DNA of 64,000 nt from Sindora glabra (Eukaryota; Streptophyta; Magnoliopsida; Fabales; Fabaceae), in assembly GCA_020226215.1 (NCBI GenBank), contig CM035235.1:39543457-39607456 (forward strand). Direction: 5' to 3'. Positions 34,031 to 45,279 of this stretch are shown here, in pieces (the stretch's first letter is position 1; each line of letters begins with the position of its first letter). The notes below the pieces were generated by a model. It made no database searches and was not told the origin of the DNA. It saw only the letters and a program-made list of their open reading frames with translations. The position numbers were made by a program, and so were the translations under genes.

Positions 34031-37000
34031 ATTATTGTGTATAAAATTGACATTATAAGTTTCCAATCAATGTTTAGACGTCAGCTATATTCTTATCTAT
34101 TATATTAAGTTTTCATATAATTTTAAAAATAATTTTGCATTAAAATAAATGTTGATTTTATTGTAAACTAACATTTATCAATTGACATAAATCATCAAAT
34201 TCTATACTAGTAATATAATATTTGTTATAGGTCAAATAAAATGAATTCTAATGAAATCTTTATTAAATTTAATAGATTTTATAATAATACAAATATAATT
34301 AAATTAAGAATTGTAAATGAAATGAAATCCCTTTTATACTTACCTTTGCTTGTTTGCATAGAAAATGGACAAAAAGAAAAGTGAAGAAAAGAAAAGAAGT
34401 AGAAAATAATGTTATCCTTACTTAGTTGTAGGCTAGAAAATAAATACAAGAGAAAAGGAGTAGAAAAAGAAGGGTGGGGCCAACTAAAAATTTTTCTTAC
34501 CATGCATAGGTATAGGTAGAAATTAATGAAAAACTCACTTATTACAATTTCATTTTTATTTTATTTGCTTTAAATATACTTTTTTTCTCTCTAAAATTGT
34601 TATAATTTGTTAATATATCATAAAATTTATGACTATATGAGATCAACAAATAAAACCAATAACTTGAATGCAAATTTTAACCAAAATCTTACACATAATA
34701 GTTTATCCTTTCTGCAAGTAAACTTCCTCCAAATTAAATTAATTAAAATTAATTGTATCAATAATTAATTATTTCAGTTGATTAAATTTGTGTAACTAAA
34801 TGTATAAAATATTTTGTGTATGATGAAATATTGATCAATATGGGATGAGGGTAGAGGCTGAAATGGTGAGTGGTGATTCTAAGAGTTATGGATTGAGATG
34901 CCGAGTGGTGATAAAGGAACAAATTTGATAGTAATTAATGATAAATATTTTATTATTTTATTTTCGCTAAAACATTGTTCTGTGACAAGAGTGTAAAGGT
35001 TTATTTGTTTACTATTTTTAAAAGCAATTTTTTATTTTTATATTTTTAAAAATAGAAGTTCATATTTTGTAATTGTTTTCAAAATATATTTTTAAAATTT
35101 CTAACTCTAAATATGTTAGTTAAAAAAATAGAAATAACTTGTGAATTTTTTATTTTTTAGTGAATTTTATAATTAAATAAAATATTTATTTGAAAATATT
35201 ATATTTTTTATTTTTTAATTTTTTAATTTTTTGAATAATTTCTAAATAATATGTATTCAGACAAACTCTGATTCAAATTCTTTTGCTTTATGAAAATATT
35301 CTATTTTTAGGGGAGACATCTTACAATGTTACGATCACTATTTTGACATATAGAATCTGTTATTTAATATTTTGCATATACCACATCTCTGCCTGTTGTC
35401 TAACTTGATATGTCTATCATAATTGAGACCCTTGTAATTTATATAAAATAGATTGATTCCAAAATGGATTAATTCAAAATAAATGGAAATTTTTTTATTG
35501 CAAAATAATTTATTAATTTTTTACTAATTTCAAAATATCCGAAAAAAAGAATCTCTAATAACAAAAATAAAAGAAAATTTTGTTATTAATAAGATGTTTA
35601 TGGTGGTTAAAATTTGTTAAAAATATTTAATTAATAATATATTCATACTTTTATATGCTAAAAATATATTAAAAATTATATATAAATATAATGAATTATA
35701 TTGTAGCCATTTTGGTGGTACACAAAATATTAAATTAAAGGATAAAATTATTGTTTAATTTAATTTAATTTAAAATTTTATTTTACTTTTATATTTAAAT
35801 AATTAAGGGAAATTTATTTTCTTGTCATTTTCTTTTTTCTTTTTTCTATGCATTCAAGCAAGAAAAAAGAGAGAAAATTCTTTTCTTGTTATTATTTTTT
35901 TTTATCGAAGCAAGGGTATGAAATAAAATCTTGCCTTTTAATTATATGAAACTAATTACAATATAAATGTTGATAATTGTGTCTTGTGATGTAACTTGGC
36001 GTTATCGATTTAATAATATTTTTCGGAGATCCTATGCAATGTAATTGCAATATAAAAAATGAAGAATAATACTTCAATACGCTCTCAGATAAAAAAAGTT
36101 GCACTCACATACATTCTAATATCCATCAAAACTTGTAATATATTATCCTTATATTATATATTATTATAGATTAGGCGTAATATTTTCTACCTCCTATGTA
36201 TCATTTTTATAATTCATCATATGTTAATTTATTATTTTTAATAAAAAGTCAATTTATCATTTTTTTTACCTGAAACAAAAATTATAAAATTAAAAATCAC
36301 CAAGAATAAAAAATAAATATAAAATCATTTATTGCTTTTTTTATTTATTCTTTTAATATTAAATTAATTTTCAATAAAATTTGAATTTGAATATCTATCT
36401 ATCACTAAAATTTACAATTACTTATTTATTTTATTTTTCATAAAAATCTTCTTATTATATTTATATTTTGCTTCTTTTCACTCTCTTCACCTTCACTTAC
36501 TTCAAAGTCATCATTTTATTTAAGATAAGAGTTTTCATTTTCATCTTCAATATCTTGTACTACTTTTGCTCTTTTGCAATTGCTCATTTCAAAGTTCATA
36601 TCATATAAATTCTTTTCTATATTTTTTCTTCTTTTTTATACTATTATTATTGCAGTTTAATTGTCTCTTTGTTATAAGTATTTTATTTCATTGAATTTTT
36701 ACTTTTCATAAAAAATTATAATTTAATTGATTTTCACTAGTTTAATGAACTCTTGATATATAAAATTATAAAAGTATACTTTTTTTATATAGTTTATTTC
36801 ATTAGGTAATTTTTTTTACTATTTTATATTGTTTGAAATTTACAAATTTATAGTTGATAATATATATGAATAAATTATTTTTATTACCTTATATTTATAT
36901 GAAAATATTGAGATTATCAAACAAAATATTTTTAATATTGAAATTTGAAAGTGATTTTATCTTTATCTTCATTTGACTTTATTTGAAAATTTTCTATTCT

Positions 37001-37670
37001 TTTATCTTCATTTGATTTAATGACAAAATCTTTATTTTCATCTCATTTTACATCCAATTTAAAATTCATAAACTTTCATTCATAATTCACTTTCTCTTCA
37101 TCTTCCATAAAATTACCTGCTGTTTCTTTAAATAAATGAACAATTCTACTTACACTTATCAGATAAAGTCTTGAATTTGGTATCAAATAATATTTCTTAC
37201 TAAATATCTCAATAATTCATGTTCATTTGATAGATTCTCACTACAATAATTGTAAATTTATTTTTTTATTTTAAAATTTACTTAATCATTTCTTTTTTGT
37301 ATTATATTCCTAAATAATTATACTATTTCTTTTATTTTTTTCCTCCTTTGTGTCCTTAACATATTTTTCTTAAATTTCAATAAAAGGGAACTTCAATTTT
37401 TTTTCTAAAGGTTCGTTATTAATTACACACTTTTTACTTGTTTACTATTTTATATTTGTGATTATATTTTAGGAAAGGAATATCATTATAATGCAGTTTT
37501 TATAAGATATCAAATATAAGTTCATCATTAGTATTTTACAACTAAAAGTTATATCTTTCTTCTATATATATTAAAAAAATATAAAATATCTGATAACGAA
37601 ACATTGAAGTTTAGTTAATATATATGTCATAATTTGTAAATTTTAATAAGTTGTTTGTTTGTTTTATACG
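34031..37670. other. AT-rich intergenic DNA
   Basis: No gene-like open frame, no clear element. A short GTGGTGA-rich patch near 34850-34915 resembles that at 23.1 kb. T/C-rich stretches dominate 36.2-37.4 kb. Confidence 0.4.
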
Positions 37671-38295
37671 ATAATGTGGTAATTAAAAAATAAATATAAT
37701 AAATTATATTATTAAATATTAATATTGATAATAATTATCTTAAAAATAATATTTAATTAATATGACATTTAAATTTAAAATTAATTTTTTAATAAAATAA
37801 ATTACTTACTTGAATATTGAGTAAAATAAATGAAGAGATGACTTTTTTTATACTAAAGTTACTGGGTATATATTAATTAATTTTTCATCTAATCTTCTTT
37901 ATAAATAATTAATTTATAATTATAATATTATATTTTTAAAATAAAAATTTATTCATAATGTGAAATTACTATTTTTGAAAGTTTATTTTATGTTATAACA
38001 TAGTAAAAAAATAATATATTGCCATTACAAAAAAAATTATTCTTCTTGTGAATCATATTATTAAATATTAATATTAATGATAATAATTATATAAAAATAA
38101 TAGTTAATTAATGTGATATTTGAATTTAAATTCAATTACCTACTTAAATGTTAAATAAAATTAATAGAGAAATAATCTTTTTAAAGCTATTAATTATATA
38201 TTAATCAAATTTTTATTTAATCCTCTTTTTAAATGATTGATATATGATTATAATATTATATTATTAAAATAAATATTTGTTCGTGTGATGTACGG
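37671..38295. repeat. Tandem duplication ending in a Helitron-like hairpin
   Basis: Two units (about 37690-37985 and 38052-38295) share ATATTATTAAATATTAATATT, then a TTAATTAAT-ATG block, then TATAATATTATAT near the end. The second unit finishes in a short decayed hairpin at 38281-38295. Tandem units just upstream of a terminal hairpin are common in plant Helitrons. Confidence 0.55.
38281..38295 (+). other. Decayed Helitron-type 3' hairpin
   Basis: TCGTGTGATGTACGG differs from the plant Helitron hairpin form CCGTGCGATGCACGG only by three C-to-T transitions. No clean CTRR terminus follows. Confidence 0.4.
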
Positions 38296-38668
38296 ATAAT
38301 GGATATAAAAATTTAATAATCTCAAAATTAAAGGTAATATTTTATATATATTTTTAAATTTATCTATTTATTAATTATCAATTATCTTACTAATAATATA
38401 AGCTTTTTTAACTAGCTACTCTTTTTTATTTTCAAGTGTCAACCTCATAACAAATTTTTCCCTCCAAACTTATCTTTTCTTCTTTCCAAATATATCCTTA
38501 TTATATTTCCTTTTACATTAATTTTTGTTGCCTTTTTATGAATCTTTTTATTGTACATTTATTAGTTAATTATTATTTATATATCATAAAAATATGATTA
38601 AAATTCTTTATTTATTTTAAATCCTACTCATTATCTTTTGTCTATTCTATCATCTATCATCCTACTTA

Positions 38669-39010
38669 TTATAAGAGATTTTTGTTTGGAATGATTTTTT
38701 TATTTGATTCATTCCAATTTAATATGAGTTTTTTTTCTTCAAAGTTTATCATTTCTCTTTCCAATAATACTTTTTCTATGGCTACATTTTTCTTATTACA
38801 TTTTGCTATTCTTTTGAAAAAAAAAATTGGATTCTATTATCCTATTTATTATAGAAGATTTTTTTTTTGGAATAATTTTTTTGTTGCTTTATACATATAT
38901 GAAATTTTTTCCTCTAAAATTTCTTATTTTTCTCTTTCCAATAATACTTTTTCTATGACTATCCTTTTTTATTACATTTTGCTACTTTTTTGTAAATTTT
39001 TTATAGGACT
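38669..39010. repeat. 177-bp T-rich tandem duplication
   Basis: CCAATAATACTTTTTCTATG occurs at 38761 and again at 38938, and TTATTATA-GA-TTTTT precedes each. The 114-codon plus-strand open frame at 38682-39026 shows the same duplication (SLSNNTFSM twice) and is low-complexity F/L/I-rich. It is more simply a by-product of T-rich repeat DNA than a protein gene. Confidence 0.75.
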
Positions 39011-39234
39011 CTACCTTAACTCTTGATGCACGTTTGTTATTATTTTTAACTATCATAATACTTTACAATTCATGCATTTTTTATTTTATATACTTAATTG
39101 CATATTTATTTTTTATTTCCTTTTCAACTTTTATATTGCTTTATAACACTCATGCATTACTTTTTTCCTTTTCAACAATAATAAGAGTGTCATCCATTTA
39201 ATTAAGTTAGATATTTTAATTAATCGAATTAATA

Positions 39235-39237
<3 letters not shown>

Positions 39238-39316
<79 letters not shown>
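39238..39316. repeat. (AT)n microsatellite, about 79 bp
   Basis: Uninterrupted AT run. Open frames of repeated Ile-Tyr across it are spurious. Confidence 0.97.
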
Positions 39317-39319
<3 letters not shown>

Positions 39320-40371
39320 AAAAGTGTGTACACTTAATATTTTTTGCAATTCAATTCTACATTTGCTCTTGCCAATTATATTAGTATTTATTAATTTGGT
39401 TATATATTTAATTATAGAAAGGGAAGTTTTTGGTTTTGCTATTAGTAGAAGTAATAATTCACTTAAGGCATGTATATAAAACCTTGGGTATGAACCTCAT
39501 ACATAAAAGGAAGTAAAACCTCTAAAATAACATTAAGTGTCACTAGAGAAATTTATTAATAGAAGCATACATTTAAATAATTTACACCAAGTCTACATCA
39601 TTAATTTCAATGAAATTTAATGGCTAATATTAATTCATTTTAGATAACTTTTACATTGCATATAATTTATTTTTCCTTTTAATAAATGCATTAAATAAGA
39701 ATATATAAATGATTGATATACTAAAAATATTTATAAAAGTAACATCTATATGGTTAGTATTTTTTGATGGATTTTTCTCTTGAAAATAAATTTTTTATAA
39801 ATAGTTTCTCAACAAACTTTTTTTCGTTGGAAACTTGATGGAAATTAGAATTTCTGATAAAAATTCTTTAAATTCCGACAAGGTTTTTTTATTGGAAATC
39901 ATGAAATTTGTAGCAATATTTATAAGAGCAATTTTTTTAATAAAAGAAAAACTTCTTCTATAAAATATAATTGATGGTTTAAAATTATGGTCATATTTTA
40001 TCACATAAAATCTTTTTATAGAAACAGAAATCCAGTAAAAGCACATATATTAATATTATTCGTTGTCTTTCATTGTAAATTGGAAGTAAATAGGGAATAA
40101 AATAAGTTGCGAAAGGTTTCTATTTATTTAATTGTTTATTTCCCTTTGTTATACCTCTTTTTAAGTTGAAAGTTTTTATTTACTTATAGATTCAAATTTT
40201 GAAAAATTCGCAAAGAAAATTATACTTTTCAAAGAAGATCAGTTAATTTTGCCTCCCTTTATTTTAAAAAATTAATGTATATGGTAAAATTTTATTTTAT
40301 TATTCATAAATAATTATAAAATAAATATGATAAACTAGATTTTAATATTTTTATAATATGAATTTTAGTTA

Positions 40372-40394
40372 ATATATATATATATATATATATA
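40372..40394. repeat. (AT)n microsatellite, short
   Basis: About 11 AT units, 33 bases before the Helitron-like hairpin. Confidence 0.9.
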
Positions 40395-40426
40395 AGCTTC
40401 AATGTAAACGAAAGCAAATTTTTAAA

Positions 40427-40455
40427 CCGTGCATTGCACGGGCTAATAATCTTGT
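40427..40455 (+). mobile_element. Helitron-like 3' terminus
   Basis: A perfect 6-bp-stem hairpin, CCGTGC-ATT-GCACGG (40427-40441), is followed ten bases later by CTTG then T. Plant Helitrons end with a GC-rich hairpin, a spacer of about ten bases and CTRR before a host T; CTTG is one change from CTAG. The hairpin stands out as the only GC-rich palindrome in many kb. The 5' end (TC...) was not identified, so the element's extent is unknown. TCTATTCTATCATC at about 38640 is a weak candidate. Confidence 0.5.
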
Positions 40456-41754
40456 ATATTATATAACTAGTCCAACACTCGCACAATATACGAAATTTTT
40501 TTTTAACAAAATTAATATATATATTTTATTTTTCATAAATAAAAAAGTACAACTAAAAATATGGAGATATACACATATATAAATACACATTATTCTCTTT
40601 TTTTGTAAATATTGTAAAAAAATTATTTTATGAAAAATTTAATATAAAATAATAAAATTAATAATCAAATAAAAAATAAATTATGAGAGATCAGATACTT
40701 AATTCTATCAATTTTATATATATTTCAAAATTATTTAAAAAATTATAATTGTCACTTTTTTATCAATAAATACATTATGATTTATTATGCATATGTAGTA
40801 TAATAATTTGCAATATCAGCATATATAAATAATTCATTAAGTATATAAAATATATTTAAATAAAAATAATTATTTTACATTATACAAATATCCTATCAAA
40901 AAATGATTTTAAATTTGGTGTGTTTAAAACATTAACTAACGAGAATATTAGTGAAATTATAAAATTAACAATTTAAAGTTTAATATAATTTAAAATATAG
41001 TGAGAAATTTATTGTAATGATTACTAAATTTAAATAACAATATGAAAGAATAGTATTGCAAATAAAATACATTAAAATATATTACTAAATTAATTTTAAT
41101 AAATAAAATTAGTAATAAATATAAAATATATGCCCATATGAGCATCATAAATATAATAATATTACGTAAATATGTCAGGATATTATAATAATTTACGATA
41201 TGAGCATACATAAATAATTCATCAAAAATATGAAATAAGAAAATAATTATAAGATTTTTAAAATAAATACTAAGTATGATTTATTAGTAAATTGTAAATT
41301 TATTTATTTATTTAAAAGATGATAAAAATTAAATAATTATAATATATTAAATTTAAAAAAAGTAAATTAATACAATAAAATATGAAAATAATAAATATTA
41401 CATTAAAAGCTCTTTAACGTGAATTTTTTGAGGTTATTTTGGGAGCGAAACTTTTCTATTTTGAGAGACAAATTTGTAAGTGGATGAGTTTTAAATGAAA
41501 ATATAGATTTTTGTAACTTTTTTTATTAAATATTTTAATTTTTATAAAAATTAGAAGATTAACTATAATTTTTAATGATGAATTTACAATTTTTTATTTT
41601 TGATTCAATATATATTTAAACTTTTATAAAAATAAAACATTTACATAAAAATACAAGTTTTATTTTTACATTAAATTTACATAAAAATTCATCAAAATTT
41701 TAGTAGTAGTAATATTTGATGTTGCCATAGGACTTTATTACCGTTATGTTTAAG

Positions 41755-41839
<85 letters not shown>

Positions 41840-42169
41840 AAAAAATTACATAAAAATTTGGGATTTTTTTTTCGAGAAGCAGCAAAATTCAAAAACTAAA
41901 AGACAACAGCTTTGAATTTATGAGTGTTAGGATAGAATTAGAAATAGTGAACCAGAGACAATTGGCTTCATCTATTCCTATCATTTATTTGGAAAAAATT
42001 TTAGAATTATATTAGCATTAAGAATTCAGTTTTATTTTTATATATTTTTTTATAAATTTATTATTTTTAACTTATGAATTTAATTTTACAAGAAATCAAT
42101 TATTTTTATAAAAATTAAATTATTGAATAAAAATGATATATTTATTAAAAATTATATTATATGAGAGTA
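40456..42169. other. AT-rich intergenic DNA
   Basis: No gene. Includes the long AT microsatellite at 41756-41836. Composition is extremely AT-rich up to about 42170 and then rises sharply into the gene island. Confidence 0.5.
41756..41836. repeat. (AT)n microsatellite, about 81 bp
   Basis: Uninterrupted AT run; Ile-Tyr open frames across it are artefacts. Confidence 0.97.
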
Positions 42170-42369
42170 AGATTGAATATTTAGTGATAACGCAGCTGCC
42201 AGAAAATTATCCCATTTGCTTGCATTCCTAATTAACTATTAACTAGTCGGAACCTATTTCTATTGCGGAATTTGCTGCATTGTTAATTAAATTAAAGTGG
42301 GCATAAAATTAACGTACGAAAATAGAAATGAATTTATGATAAATGATTTTTCGATTGCAGGCCCTTTAC

Positions 42370-42524
42370 CTGAACTCGCGCGAGGAAAACGTTGTACTTG
42401 AACTGGCTGTGCCTGCAGTGGATAAGACCCTCTGTCTGCATCATCTTCATATCCCAAACTAACCAGTCTGTGTTCAGAAAGGAAGCCTCGTTCTGCGGGA
42501 TACGGCTCAGGATACGTGTCTTTC
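42370..42524 (-). other. GC-rich exon-like fragment, unidentified
   Basis: A 155-bp patch of roughly balanced GC sits in AT-rich flanks. On the minus strand it is bounded by AAATAG before 42524 and TTCAG|GTAAAG after 42370, that is, consensus acceptor and donor signals. Between them one frame is fully open and protein-like (for example PYPAERGFLSEHRLVS and GYEDDADRGSYPLQAQ). A second minus frame is also open from an ATG at 42552 (MSFVEKFEIGKTRILSR), and on the plus strand a frame opens after a TTGCAG acceptor at 42355-42360. I do not recognise the family. It could be an orphan exon of a lost gene, a captured exon carried by a transposon, or an upstream non-coding exon of the neighbouring F-box gene read by chance. 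No companion exon was found at lower coordinates. Confidence 0.35.
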
Positions 42525-42862
42525 CTATTTCAAACTTCTCTACAAACGACAACTTCGAAATTTAGAATTTTCTTAGACGCAGCTGAGGTTTACGGTTTTA
42601 TTTATCCTTTCTCGCCAAATTCCCCTGAACCTTAGCTGTTAAAATCTGTCTTTTGGTCCCTATATTCTAGTTGAGCTTCGTTGTGTAAAATCCATGTCTT
42701 TGAGTCAAAATCTCTTCACTCTTTTCTGTCTAGATCTCTCTCAGAAAATCGACAAATTCAGGTTTAAACTCAAGTTTTGAGGGAAAATCAGATTCTGGAT
42801 TTTGTTCTAGCCGGGTAAAATTCAAGAGATTTTGATCTGAATTTGTGGTTTTGGGTTTTGAA
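42525..42862 (+). promoter_or_regulatory. Putative promoter and 5' leader of the F-box/PP2 gene
   Basis: Composition changes to a pyrimidine-rich, less AT-biased sequence typical of plant core promoters and leaders. A TTTATTTAT stretch at about 42597-42605 is the best TATA-like candidate, which would put transcription start near 42635. CT-rich blocks (CTCTTCACTC, CTAGATCTCTCTC) follow at 42710-42745. An in-frame TGA at 42833-42835 closes the reading frame upstream of the ATG at 42863. Transcription start is inferred, not seen. Confidence 0.45.
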
Positions 42863-44682
42863 ATGGGTGCTAATGTATCTTCTGTTTCCGATGCCGATGG
42901 TTCTTTTAGCCCAAGGCTTGATGATATACCAGAGAGTTGTGTGGCATTGGTTTTAATGTACTTAGACCCACCTGATATTTGCAAGCTTGCTAGATTGAAT
43001 CATGCATTTCATGGTGCTTCAATGGCAGATTTTGTCTGGGAGTCGAAATTGCCATCCAGTTATAAGTTTATCATAAAGGATGTGTTGGAGGATGAATCTT
43101 TAATGGATTTGGGGAAGAGGGATCTTTATGCAAGGCTTTGTAGGCATAATTTATTTCACAACGGAACAAAGGTAAGATCTATCTCTTTCTCTCCCCCTCT
43201 TTCCTAGCTTGGGCTCCTTTATTTTCTTTCTTTGGAAATGCTTGATATGTGCTTGTTGAATGTCTCTGTGGTGAAGGAAATTTGGCTGGATAAGAGGACG
43301 GGTGGGCTTTGTCTGGCGATTTCTTGCAAAGCGTTGAGGATTACAGGAATAGATGATAGGAGATACTGGAATCACATTCCATCCGAAGAGTCAACGTGAG
43401 TTTATTCTAAGAAAAACTATGTCACTTTTCCTAATACTAGAATGGGTTAGTATAGAGTTTTGATATGCTTACTGAGTTGGATGCTAAAATTGAGGACTTA
43501 GTTCTGACTTGTCAAAATTGAAAAAAGGGTTCCACCTACTTTTTCAATGCTCGAAAATTCTTTGTTTCGAGTAGTCTAGCAAGCTTTTCCCATGTTATTA
43601 ATGTATGCACAAGAATTTTGAATCAACTTATATCCTTGTGTCCTTCTTTGGATAGTAAACCTTTTGAACGCATTGAAATCTTTCCCTGTTCTTGTTTTCT
43701 TCAAGTTTAGATTTTGAATTCTCCTCGAGTTTAGCAATACCAAATCTGATGCATATCTAACGTTTGTAGTATTTCTTCCAATTCAACATGGGGAAGGCTT
43801 GCTAAGGTGGTGAACTATTTGCATCTCCAATGCAACTTTGCTTGTTACACTTAATTTAATTAAACTTTGATGTCTTACCTATAGTTTTCCTAGCGGAACA
43901 ATCTGGGTCAAATTTTTCCACCTTGATCTGTATAATCCAATATCTAATAAGGCTCATCCAATTATGAGTTTCTGAACTCAACGCTTAAGATTGAATGCCC
44001 GAGTTTATTTAAAGGCACTCCGATTTCAAACTGTTTAACCAATTACTGCACTCTTTGATGGGACTTGTATGAAAAGGGAGAAACTCAAGGTCCTATTCCG
44101 CTGACACTTTGCTGTTCTATGTCTTTGAAGGAGTTCAAAATCGCATGCTGTGCATTTTTTTCCTCTCATATTCAGTAAACCATGTTTTTTGTGAATTTCA
44201 TGAATTTAATGGATGTGACATATTATATCTTAATTTCTAATTTTTCTGCATTCATGATAGTTTCGAGACAGTTGCATATCTTCAACAAATTTGGTGGCTT
44301 GAATTGAGGGAGATATTGTTTCCAGTTTCCACCCGGAACATACAGCGTGTTCTTCAAGCTCCATCTTGGCAGGCCATCCAAGAGACTGGGTCTTCGAGTT
44401 TGTAACACTGAGCACATCCATGGCTGGGATATAAAACCTGCGACGTTTCAGCTAACCACTTCTGATGGTCAACATGCTGAATCCCGGTGTTATTTGGATA
44501 ATCCAGGGAACTGGGTTCTCCGCCATGTAGGAAATTTTGTTTCTGAGAATCCTGGTGCTTTAATGAAGGTCAGATATTCGTTGACTCAAATTGACTGCAC
44601 TCATACCAAAGGAGGTTTGTGTGTAGACTCTGTTCTGATCTGCAGCAGTAATGTAGGAAAGGAGCTTAGATTGTTTGCATAA
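42863..44682 (+). CDS. PP2-A13-like: F-box protein with PP2 (phloem lectin) domain, PP2-A13-like; frame broken in exon 3
   Basis: Three exons: 42863-43171, 43277-43395 and 44261-44682, with GT-AG introns of 105 and 865 bp (phases 0 and 2). The start is the first ATG after an in-frame stop. Residues 19-63 form the F-box (LDDIPESCVALVLMYLDPPD, then ICKLARLN), which in this family binds the SKP1-like subunit of an SCF ubiquitin ligase. Exon 2 encodes the conserved ALRITGIDDRRYW segment. Exon 3 encodes TVAYLQQIWWLE, then the PP2 lectin-like domain (QFPPGTYSVFF, HIHGWDIKP, QIDCTHTKGGLCVDSV) to the stop at 44680. Family members are about 290 residues, as this would be. Oddity: between GAA at 44301 and CAG at 44323 there are 19 bases, so the upstream frame does not reach the downstream one. 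Read straight through, translation ends at TAA 44403-44405. This is either an assembly or sequencing error, or a real mutation making a pseudogene with an F-box and no PP2 domain. Arabidopsis At3g61060 is the closest relative I can recall. Confidence 0.88.
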
Positions 44683-45275
44683 GTAGAAAGTAGTAGAAAT
44701 GTAGAAAGAGTGAAGCTACTTGCCAATTTATTTACACATTCTCTCACATTGGCCTATATAACACAATACCTTTTCATTAGTGTGAAATTGCTGTGTGCAC
44801 ACTGCACAGTATGCACACAGGACTCACATGGTAGAGAGAGGCATGTCAGGACACCTGCATGCTCCTTTATTGTGAGGGCTATATGTGCAATGTATTGTGT
44901 GCACACATCACTATTTTTTAAAATAGGGTTAACATGCATGCAAGTGTGAGCGAGTGTATGAATGGTTGATATGTGTAAGTAGCCCAAAAATAAAAAGTTC
45001 TGCCTGTATTTTTGGTTTCTTTGATAGGAACAACATTTGAGTAGTGGTTATACATAATGTTTTTGCCAGGATTAGTGTGATGAGGATACATAGGAAGTTT
45101 CTGGCAGAAACCAACCGATCAGAATCCTGTCTGTTGCATACTTTCTGTCATATTGTAATATTTGATTGGCTGGTTTCTGGTACTGTAGAATTTCCCCTGT
45201 ACATGTTCCTCCTGTATTGATACTGGGTATTGATTGCTGTATTATTCCAAAGAATAAAGTGCTTGGTTTTCAGCT
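44683..45275 (+). other. 3' untranslated region of the F-box/PP2 gene
   Basis: GC content stays above the intergenic background until about 45280. The stretch contains two copies of the palindrome GTGTGCACAC (44793-44802 and 44897-44906) within a run of CACA/TGTG blocks, able to form hairpins. Small open frames on both strands here are chance products. Confidence 0.6.
45253..45258 (+). terminator. Polyadenylation signal
   Basis: Canonical AATAAA about 570 bases after the stop codon, followed by a GT/T-rich stretch (GTGCTTGGTTTT). Preceding TTGTAATATTTGAT at about 45154 could serve as a plant far-upstream element. Confidence 0.65.
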
Positions 45276-45279
45276 GATA

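Noticed and set aside
38682..39026. 114-codon plus-strand open frame with an internal repeat
   Set aside because: Composition is almost entirely F, L, I, S and K from T-rich DNA, and the repeat follows the 177-bp DNA duplication. No membrane-protein family was recognised and no upstream gene signals were seen.
39131..39349. Minus-strand open frame with a long Ile-Tyr run
   Set aside because: It is the translation of an AT microsatellite. The same applies at 41700-41885 and at 47450-47773.
42730..42984. Minus-strand open frame over the first exon of the F-box gene
   Set aside because: It is a shadow of the conserved plus-strand F-box exon in another frame.
43151..43375. Minus-strand open frame over exons 1-2 of the F-box gene
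   Set aside because: It overlaps conserved coding on the plus strand and crosses intron 1; a chance frame.
44710..44987. Open frames on both strands after the F-box gene stop codon
   Set aside because: They arise from the CACA/TGTG-rich 3' untranslated region and read equally well on both strands, with no motif.
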